From the NCBI GenBank assembly GCA_002342785.1, contig DDQV01000076.1, forward strand, positions 1,032 through 13,815: 12,784 nt of DNA, given 5' to 3'. This document shows positions 7,382 through 12,784 of the stretch, one piece after another; the first letter of the stretch is position 1; every line of letters begins with the position of its first letter. Both the position numbers and the translations under genes were made by a program. Under the pieces are notes generated by a model. That model worked only from the letters and a program-made list of their open reading frames with translations, did no database searches and was not told the origin of the DNA. Origin of the DNA: Fusobacteriaceae bacterium UBA2433. GTDB taxonomy: Bacteria; Fusobacteriota; Fusobacteriia; Fusobacteriales; Fusobacteriaceae.

Positions 7382-7490
7382 AGGGTGATCATATACACTA
7401 AAGAAGAAAACTCCTCTTTATATTTTATATTTAAAGAAAAACATATAGAGATATATTATATATATCTACATAAATAAAATTTATTTTTAT

Positions 7491-7531
7491 AAAAAAAAGC
7501 ACCTTAAATTTATTAATCTAAGTGCTTTTTT
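7491..7531 (-). terminator. Rho-independent terminator after the diguanylate cyclase gene
   Basis: On the minus strand AAAAAAGCACTTA and TAA(G)GTGCTTTTTTTT pair, with one bulged base, around an AT loop. A run of eight U residues follows the GC-containing core. The hairpin starts two bases after the cyclase stop codon, at the expected place for an intrinsic terminator. Confidence 0.85.
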
Positions 7532-7532
7532 A

Positions 7533-8630
7533 TTATGAAATATAAATTTTTGTCGTCGTTGATTTTTTAGCTTTATATAAATTTTTATCTAACTCTAAAA
7601 AATAATCTCTTAAATTTTTTTGTGAGTTTAATTCTAAAATTCCAATACTAATACTAGTTTTATCTTTTAAATTATTGTAATATATATCTAATCTATCGAT
7701 CTCATCTATAATTTTTTCAGCTAATTGAATTGCTTCTTCTTTAGAGATATCAGCTACTCCACAGAGAAATTCATCTCCTCCATATCTTCCAATTTTTCCA
7801 GTATTACAAAATAATTTTTTTAATGCTTTGGCAACTTTAATAAGAGATTCATCTCCTACGAAATGACCAAAGTTATCATTTACACCTTTGAAGTTATCAA
7901 GATCCATAAGATATAGAAATACTTTTTTCTTTTTTACAATAGCTTTCTTATAGACTTTTTCAAAAGATTCGTAGAAAAATCTTCTGTTATAGATCCCAGT
8001 GAGATCATCATATTTAGAATATTTTTCTAAAATTTTGTTTGCCATTAGGATCTTCTTATTTTGAATAGTATTATTAAGAGCAATCGTCATAAAAGGAATT
8101 AATTCTCTACAAATATCTAATTCTTCCATTGAGAAGGTATCTCTTTCATAAATTTGAAAAGTAAATGCTCCAATAACATCTTTTTCCAATATCAAGGGAG
8201 TAAAATAAGATGCCTTAGGAACTTTCCCTACAGAAACTAAGGTCTCTTTTCTAGTTTTTGATTCAAAAATATATTCTTTTTTACTTAAGACCGATTTTAA
8301 TAACTTACTGGCACTTCCTTCACTATATAGGATATCTTTAAAATCTAATCTTTTATCGTCTTCAAAGAAAAAACAATCAGAAATTTTCTTTTCTTTAGGA
8401 AAATTAACTGCAATTCCGATAGTACAATCTCCATATCTATCTTTTAAAAAATTATATATCATTTTAGATATATCTTCAATTGAATTAGAAGAGACCAAAG
8501 CCTTTGTTATCTCCCTTATAAAATAAAGTATATTCTTTTCTCTCATTAATTTATGAGTATCTTTTGTATTATAACTAATCTTTTTTTTATGAATATTTTT
8601 TGTAAATTTATTTTTTTTCTTAAAATTCAT
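7533..8630 (-). CDS. Soluble GAF-GGDEF diguanylate cyclase
   Basis: Makes cyclic di-GMP from two GTP. The C-terminal GGDEF domain (about 203-365) has an intact signature, GRYGGDEF, with GGDEF at 284-288. It also has the metal-site DLDNFKGVND segment starting at Asp243 and the DDLTGIYNRR entry motif at 208-217. The positions before GGDEF read CNTG where the inhibitory RxxD I-site would be, so product feedback by that site is not expected. Residues about 35-190 look like a GAF-type sensor, joined by a short helical linker; the ligand is unknown. No membrane span or signal peptide is seen, and the first 20 residues are Lys-rich. I chose the ATG at 8628-8630 because AAAAGGAG lies six bases upstream; an in-frame TTG seven codons earlier would place that site inside the gene. 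It follows a small membrane protein gene by 37 bases. Confidence 0.93.
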   Translation of the reverse strand: MNFKKKNKFTKNIHKKKISYNTKDTHKLMREKNILYFIREITKALVSSNSIEDISKMIYNFLKDRYGDCTIGIAVNFPKEKKISDCFFFEDDKRLDFKDILYSEGSASKLLKSVLSKKEYIFESKTRKETLVSVGKVPKASYFTPLILEKDVIGAFTFQIYERDTFSMEELDICRELIPFMTIALNNTIQNKKILMANKILEKYSKYDDLTGIYNRRFFYESFEKVYKKAIVKKKKVFLYLMDLDNFKGVNDNFGHFVGDESLIKVAKALKKLFCNTGKIGRYGGDEFLCGVADISKEEAIQLAEKIIDEIDRLDIYYNNLKDKTSISIGILELNSQKNLRDYFLELDKNLYKAKKSTTTKIYIS

Positions 8631-8667
8631 AATAAACTCCTTTTCCCTCAAAAATTGTAAGAATAGA

Positions 8668-8793
8668 TTATTTTAATTTGAAAAATATATAAAAAACTAG
8701 AAATATTACTATAAAAAAAAGTATGTATTTAGAAAATCCACCCTTTCTAGATGCTGATTTATTATTAATTCTAATTTTTCTTCTTCTTCTCAT
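8668..8793 (-). CDS. Small single-span membrane protein, 41 residues
   Basis: Not recognised as a named family. The protein starts MRRRRKIRINNK, a strongly basic stretch of about 17 residues. It continues after SKY with a hydrophobic helix (about 24-38, ILFFIVIFLVFYIFF) and ends in KLK. The charge pattern predicts the N-terminus in the cytoplasm. A GGGGG run six bases before the ATG (within the G-rich 8794-8804 stretch) serves as ribosome site, and a near-consensus promoter lies just upstream. The stop is 37 bases before the diguanylate cyclase start with no terminator between, so the two are probably co-transcribed. A membrane anchor or partner for the soluble cyclase is an attractive guess, but only the operon context supports it. 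Confidence 0.65.
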   Translation of the reverse strand: MRRRRKIRINNKSASRKGGFSKYILFFIVIFLVFYIFFKLK

Positions 8794-8828
8794 CTCCTAC
8801 CCCCATATATAGTTTTCTTTATACAGAT

Positions 8829-8857
8829 ATTATATATTATATATTATAAATAATCAA
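8829..8857 (-). promoter_or_regulatory. Sigma-70 promoter of the small membrane protein and cyclase genes
   Basis: On the minus strand TTGATT (8852-8857) and TATAAT (8829-8834) are separated by 17 bases, with an AT-only spacer. Transcription would begin about 30 bases before the start codon at 8793. A second TATAAT-like hexamer inside the spacer makes the exact -10 slightly ambiguous. Confidence 0.65.
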
Positions 8858-8933
8858 ATTTCTAAATGTATTTATAAGGTTTATCTTTTATAGAATTATT
8901 TTATCTATAAATTTATTATAAATAGCTGATTTA
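8858..8933. other. Gap upstream of the truncated phosphatase
   Basis: This is very AT-rich and has no signal-peptide coding in any plus-strand frame. It contains an inverted copy of the TAAACCTTA element (8875-8883, within ATAAGGTTTAT), close behind the -35 box of the divergent promoter at 8829-8857. It is either regulatory or the scar of the event that removed the 5' end of the phosphatase gene. Confidence 0.35.
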
Positions 8934-9671
8934 TTGAACTATTTTTTTGTCTATGTTACAACACTTGGAACACTTTGGGTTAGAGATTCTGGTGAATATA
9001 GAGCACTCACTTATCAAGCTTATAATTCTGGAAAAACTTATTTAAATAATATTGCTCAAGATAAAGAAAATATTGGTAAAAAATTAGCTGTTGTTTTAGA
9101 TTTAGATGAAACAGTTTTAGATAATAGTGCATTTGCAGCTTGGAAGGCTGTGAATCATAAATTATTTGATTCTAAAGATTGGGAAAGATGGGTAAAGGCT
9201 GAAGAAGCAACAGAAGTTCCAGGATCTATAGATTTTATAAAAACTGCAAAAGAATTAGGTATGGAAGTATTTTATGTTTCAAATAGAGAAGCTAGTCTAA
9301 CAAAACCAACGATAGAAAATTTAAAAAAAATTGGAGCTTTATTTGCAGACGAGGAACATGTTTTATGTAAAACAACTACGTCGAATAAAGCACCAAGATT
9401 AAAAAGTATTGAAGATAAAGGTTATAAAATAGTTTTATTAGGTGGAGATAATTTAAATGATTTTGATAGTGTAGTTCATCACAAATTAAATATAGATAGA
9501 AAAAATCATGTAGAAGATATGAAAGATGAATATGGAACTAAATTTATAGTTTTACCCAACCCCGAGTATGGTGGATTTGATAGTGGGATTATAGATGGAT
9601 ATTATAAGTTGTCAACTAGTGAAAAGATAGAAGCAAGAAAGAAAATAATTAAACCATGGGATGGAAAATAA
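8934..9671 (+). pseudogene. Class C acid phosphatase (lipoprotein e(P4) family), 5'-truncated
   Basis: The body matches the HAD-superfamily nucleotidase/acid phosphatase typified by Haemophilus e(P4), which is surface-bound and dephosphorylates nucleotides such as NMN. Signature 1 is VVLDLDETVLDNS with Asp56 and Asp58. A FYVSNR motif follows at 113-118 and signature 2 is IVLLGGDNLNDF at 166-177, and the frame ends with the family-typical PWDGK. Homology begins only near LGTLWVRDSGEY (residue 11 on). The signal peptide, lipobox and some 35-40 expected N-terminal residues are absent. The only start is a TTG without a Shine-Dalgarno site, and all three frames meet stops just upstream (8919, 8927, 8935). 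The catalytic part is intact, so a recent 5' loss is likely; a working cytosolic version with an odd start remains possible. Confidence 0.7.
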
Positions 9672-9672
9672 A

Positions 9673-9711
9673 AAAAAATGAGAGTTAGTAAATACTAATT
9701 CTCATTTTTTT
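9673..9711. terminator. Bidirectional terminator between convergent genes
   Basis: Arms AAAAAATGAGAGTTAGTA (9673-9690) and TACTAATTCTCATTTTTT (9693-9710) pair over 18 positions with a single G-T wobble. The innermost bases would open to form the loop. A and T runs flank both sides. It lies directly after the phosphatase stop on the plus strand and 16 bases after the fructose permease stop on the minus strand, so it serves both. Confidence 0.88.
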
Positions 9712-9726
9712 AACTTTATATATTTT

Positions 9727-11574
9727 TTAAATTTCTTTTTTAAGAGTTCCTATTATACCAGCTGTTACAAGGGAACCTATAATTACAGAAAGTAGATACA
9801 TCATAGGATGAGTTATGATTGGTAAGACAAATAATCCACCATGAGGAGCAGGTAGTTCTGTACCAAAATACATAGCTAATCCTCCTGCTAAAGCAGAACC
9901 AATTATGCATGCAGGAATTATCTTTAATGGATCCGCTGCTGCAAAGGGTATAGCTCCCTCTGTTATAAATGAAGCTCCTAATATAAAATTAGTCTTACCT
10001 GAATTTATTTCATCTTTTGTAAATTTATTTTTAAATAATACAGTTGCTATGGCTATTCCTAATGGTGGTACCATTCCACCAGCCATAACTGCTGCATGGG
10101 GAGCATAATTTCCAGAAGCAATAGCTGCAATACCAAAAGTAAATGCTGCCTTATTAACAGGCCCACCCATATCGACTGCCATCATTCCACCTAAAACTAT
10201 TCCTAAAACTATTAAATTATTGGTTCCTAATCCATTAAGAAAAACTACCATTCCATTGTTTATAGAAGCAATTGGTCCTAATATAATCGTCATTATTCCA
10301 CCTGTTAGAAATAATCCTAATACAGGAAATATTAATATTGGTTTTAATCCTTCCATAGATTCTGGCATATTAGAAGTTGCTTTTTTAATAAAATTAACAA
10401 CATATCCACCAATAAAACCTGCTAACAATCCACCTAAAAATCCGCCACCATTAGAATTGGCCATCATTCCACCAACCATAGCAGGCATAAATCCAGGTCT
10501 ATCTGCAATACTCATTCCTATAAAACCAGCTAAGATTGGAACCATAAGTGCAAATGCTCCACCTCCACCTATATCCATTAAAAATTTTGCAAATTTATTA
10601 AAAGAGGGATCTGTAGGATCAAAAGCTTTTATTCCAAACATAAATGAAATAGCTATTAAGATTCCTCCACCTACAACAAATGGTAACATATTTGAAACTC
10701 CATTCATTAGATGTTTATAAAATCCATTTTTTTTAGGAGTATTTTCATTATTAGATTCTTTTTTTTGATTTGATCTATATATTGGAGCTTTAGGAGCATC
10801 TTTGATTAATTCTTCCGGTCTTTTGATAGCATCTTTTACAGGAACGATAAGTACATGTTTTCCATTAAATATATCCATCTCTACAGCTGTATCAGCTGCT
10901 ATTATAATGCCAGAAGCATTATTGACTTCATCTATTGTAAGTTTATTTTTAATCCCTGTAGATCCATTAGTTTGTACTTTTATATTTATTCCCATCTCTA
11001 CAGCTTTTTTCTTAAGTGCATCTGCTGCCATATAAGTATGAGCTATCCCTGTAGGACACCCAGTTACTGCTAATATACTTTTATTTTTTGCTTTTACTTC
11101 TAAATTAATATCATCTTCTTCTATATCTTTTTTATTTATTAAAGAGATAATTTCTTTAGGAGTTTTGGCATTTAAAATAGAATCTTTAAAGTCGTCATCA
11201 ATTAAAAATGTAGTTAGTTTAGATAATGTTTCTATATGGGAATCACTTGCATTTTCAGGAGCTGCAATCATAAAAAATAAATTACTAGGTTCATCATCTA
11301 AAGATTCGTAATCTATTCCATTTTTTGAAATTCCTAATACTAAAGATGGATTTATTACATATTTAGATTTTGCATGGGGGATAGCTATTCCTTCTTCTAA
11401 TCCTGTCGAACTCTGTGTTTCCCTTTTTAAAATATCTTTCATATACCCATCTAAATCACTAATATTATTATTTTTATAATGTAGTTCACATAGTTCCCTA
11501 ATAACTTCATTCTTGTTTACTCCTTTTAAATCTAAAGTGATACTGTTTTCATTTATTAAATCTGTAATTTTCAT
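9727..11574 (-). CDS. fruA: Fructose-specific PTS enzyme EIIABC
   Basis: Imports fructose across the cytoplasmic membrane and phosphorylates it to fructose-1-phosphate, using phosphate from HPr. The 615 residues hold three fused domains in the order usual for low-GC bacteria. IIA is at about 1-150, with phospho-histidine His67 in GIAIPHAKS. IIB is at about 165-262, with phospho-cysteine Cys173 in VTGCPTGIAHT. IIC is at about 285-615, a chain of Gly-rich hydrophobic helices with the GGPVNKAAF motif. A hydrophilic linker (about 263-284) joins IIB to IIC. The start has AAGGGGG six bases before the ATG. The gene lies 52 bases downstream of fruK without a terminator. Related EII proteins take mannitol or mannosyl-glycerate, but the fruK neighbour argues for fructose. 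Confidence 0.96.
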   Translation of the reverse strand: MKITDLINENSITLDLKGVNKNEVIRELCELHYKNNNISDLDGYMKDILKRETQSSTGLEEGIAIPHAKSKYVINPSLVLGISKNGIDYESLDDEPSNLFFMIAAPENASDSHIETLSKLTTFLIDDDFKDSILNAKTPKEIISLINKKDIEEDDINLEVKAKNKSILAVTGCPTGIAHTYMAADALKKKAVEMGINIKVQTNGSTGIKNKLTIDEVNNASGIIIAADTAVEMDIFNGKHVLIVPVKDAIKRPEELIKDAPKAPIYRSNQKKESNNENTPKKNGFYKHLMNGVSNMLPFVVGGGILIAISFMFGIKAFDPTDPSFNKFAKFLMDIGGGGAFALMVPILAGFIGMSIADRPGFMPAMVGGMMANSNGGGFLGGLLAGFIGGYVVNFIKKATSNMPESMEGLKPILIFPVLGLFLTGGIMTIILGPIASINNGMVVFLNGLGTNNLIVLGIVLGGMMAVDMGGPVNKAAFTFGIAAIASGNYAPHAAVMAGGMVPPLGIAIATVLFKNKFTKDEINSGKTNFILGASFITEGAIPFAAADPLKIIPACIIGSALAGGLAMYFGTELPAPHGGLFVLPIITHPMMYLLSVIIGSLVTAGIIGTLKKEI

Positions 11575-11626
11575 ATTTTTCCCCCTTTTTATCTATAATA
11601 AAATTAAATATTTCTTTTTAACTAAT

Positions 11627-12538
11627 TTATATTTTTTTTACTGTTATCTCTTTTAATAATTTTTCTGCTTCTATCTTAGTACATAAATTTTCTGAAAAAG
11701 CAGAGGCACTCCCACATGCAATACCTAATTTAAACGCTTCTACAATATCTAAATTTTTATAGATACCATAGGTAAATCCTGCGACTAAAGAATCTCCTGC
11801 TCCAACAGAATTTATTAATTTTCCCTTTGGAGCATCTGCTATATATGAACAATTTGGAGTTATTAGAAGAGCGCCATCTCCAGCCATAGATACAATTATA
11901 TTCTTAGCACCTAGATCAATTAATTTTTTCCCATAAAATATTATATCTTCTATAGATTTTAATTTTACATTAAAGATATCACCTAACTCATGATTATTTG
12001 GTTTTATCATATATGGTTTTCCTTTTATTCCCTCTAAAAGGGCCTCATCTTTTGCATCTAAAATAATTTTTACTCCATGAGGTAGAGTATCCATAATATC
12101 TTTGTATATACTTGATGTTATAGATTTTGGAACGCTACCAGAAAGAACTAAAGTATCTTTAAATGTTAATAATTTTAATTTTTCTTTTAATTTTTCTAAT
12201 TCTTCTGATAATATTTTTGGAGAATTACCATTTATTTCGCTTTCATTGCTACTATCTTTCATCTTAATATTTATTCTAGTATCACCATCGACTTCTATAA
12301 AATTATTATTTATATTTTTTTTATCTAATGATTTTTTTATAAAATCTCCTGTAAATCCTCCTATAAATCCTAAAGCTGTATTAGGTGTTTCTAAATTATT
12401 TAGAACTTGACTTACATTTATTCCTTTTCCACCTGGTAACTTATATTCTGATTTTGTTAGATTTATATTTCCAGGGATAAAATTTTCCATGTTTATTATA
12501 TAGTCGATAGATGGATTTAATGTCAATGTGTAGATCAT
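11627..12538 (-). CDS. fruK: 1-phosphofructokinase
   Basis: Phosphorylates fructose-1-phosphate to fructose-1,6-bisphosphate with ATP, feeding PTS-imported fructose into glycolysis. It is a PfkB/ribokinase-family protein of 303 residues, normal length. It shows the N-terminal LNPSIDY motif (7-13), the sugar-phosphate-binding GGKGINVS (36-43), and the C-terminal VGAGDSLVAGF (245-255) with the catalytic base Asp249. The ATG overlaps the fruR stop by four bases (ATGA). A GAGGAGG ribosome site sits inside the last fruR codons, indicating translational coupling. Tagatose-6-phosphate kinases (LacC) share the fold, but position between fruR and the fructose permease makes FruK the sound call. Confidence 0.96.
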   Translation of the reverse strand: MIYTLTLNPSIDYIINMENFIPGNINLTKSEYKLPGGKGINVSQVLNNLETPNTALGFIGGFTGDFIKKSLDKKNINNNFIEVDGDTRINIKMKDSSNESEINGNSPKILSEELEKLKEKLKLLTFKDTLVLSGSVPKSITSSIYKDIMDTLPHGVKIILDAKDEALLEGIKGKPYMIKPNNHELGDIFNVKLKSIEDIIFYGKKLIDLGAKNIIVSMAGDGALLITPNCSYIADAPKGKLINSVGAGDSLVAGFTYGIYKNLDIVEAFKLGIACGSASAFSENLCTKIEAEKLLKEITVKKI

Positions 12539-12784
12539 TCTGTAACCTCCTCAATTGTGTCTATCTTGTAATATTTTTCATCTGTAATTTTATTTGTAAT
12601 TATTTTTACCTCTTCTAAATTTCTAAATTTTGCAAATGATATTCTATTAAATTTAGTATGATCTGCTAAAATATATGAAACTTTAGATTTTTTTATTATT
12701 TTTTCTTTTATTAGAGCTTCCTCAGGATCTGGAGTTGTCAACCCAGCTTCTATATCGATAGAGTTTACACCACTAAATGATATA
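12535..12784 (-). CDS. fruR: DeoR-family fructose operon repressor, C-terminal part (window edge)
   Basis: The reading frame enters from the right edge and ends at 12535. Only the last 82 residues are seen: the C-terminal half of a DeoR-family effector-binding (DeoRC) domain. Diagnostic residues are the FSGVNSIDIEAGLTTPDPEEA stretch (equivalent to the family's GxNGID..xGxTTPD.xEA) and the VSYILADHTKFNR strand and turn that follow. The TTG at 12739-12741 is internal, not a start. The N-terminal helix-turn-helix and the operon promoter lie outside the window. The family normally senses a phosphosugar, here presumably fructose-1-phosphate. The gene overlaps fruK by four bases, as in many fruRKA operons. 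Confidence 0.92.
   Translation of the reverse strand, partial: ISFSGVNSIDIEAGLTTPDPEEALIKEKIIKKSKVSYILADHTKFNRISFAKFRNLEEVKIITNKITDEKYYKIDTIEEVTE

Noticed and set aside
7382..7460. Shine-Dalgarno-like AGAGGAG on the minus strand near 7410-7418 as a further small gene
   Set aside because: The GTG and ATG codons that follow open frames of only five to seven codons before a stop.
7533..8651. Cyclase start at the upstream in-frame TTG (8649-8651)
   Set aside because: The sequence AAAAGGAG falls inside that extension at the right distance from the ATG at 8628-8630, so it is the ribosome site of the shorter form. The TTG has no site of its own.
10220..10720. A 166-codon open frame on the plus strand
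   Set aside because: It is antisense to the IIC domain of fruA. The Pro/Ile/Asn-rich translation is the typical reverse complement of Gly-rich membrane helices, with no ribosome site or family motif. The other plus-strand frames inside fruA, fruK, the ROK gene and the beta-galactosidase gene are rejected for the same reason.
12535..12741. A separate 68-residue gene starting at the TTG at 12741
   Set aside because: The frame stays open to the window edge and the preceding residues match the DeoR-family effector domain. It is the tail of fruR, not a separate small gene.

Overview
The window is strongly AT-rich, with near-consensus Shine-Dalgarno sites, TGG-coded tryptophan (ordinary code), heavy AGA use for arginine and short A/T-flanked hairpin terminators. 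Together with a class II (long) GalT, a GH42 beta-galactosidase, a Gram-positive-style IIA-IIB-IIC fructose permease and an e(P4)-like acid phosphatase, this points to a low-GC fermentative anaerobe. I favour Fusobacteriota (Fusobacterium, Cetobacterium or Ilyobacter type) over a clostridium, but this is inference.

Region 1 (1-6880, minus strand) is a Leloir-pathway operon, read right to left: a near-consensus promoter, an aldose 1-epimerase, a GH42 beta-galactosidase, a ROK-family repressor, galK, galT, and the first ten codons of galE. The enzymes would hydrolyse a beta-galactoside inside the cell, interconvert the galactose anomers, phosphorylate galactose and exchange it for UDP-glucose. 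The ROK protein, coupled to the beta-galactosidase gene by a 7-base overlap, is the obvious local regulator. No sugar transporter lies between the promoter and galE.

Region 2 (6880-7490) is mostly AT-rich non-coding DNA around one 46-codon gene of unknown function (7077-7217), which has a GGGGGG Shine-Dalgarno site and its own perfect-stem terminator. Several perfect inverted repeats lie upstream of it.

Region 3 (7491-8870, minus strand) is a two-gene unit: a 41-residue single-span membrane protein followed by a soluble GAF-GGDEF diguanylate cyclase, with a good promoter and a terminator. Divergent from it, on the plus strand, is a class C (e(P4)-type) acid phosphatase reading frame. It lacks the expected signal peptide and has no ribosome binding site, so it looks 5'-truncated.

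Region 4 (9673-12784, minus strand) is a classic fruR-fruK-fruA operon. It consists of the C-terminal part of a DeoR-type repressor running off the window edge, 1-phosphofructokinase (4-base overlap with fruR), and a complete fructose PTS EIIABC. A bidirectional terminator is shared with the phosphatase gene.

Most of the window is ordinary sugar catabolism. I see no mobile element, CRISPR array, structural RNA gene or defence system. The items worth a second look are the two small genes, the truncated phosphatase, and the operator-like repeats in the intergenic DNA.
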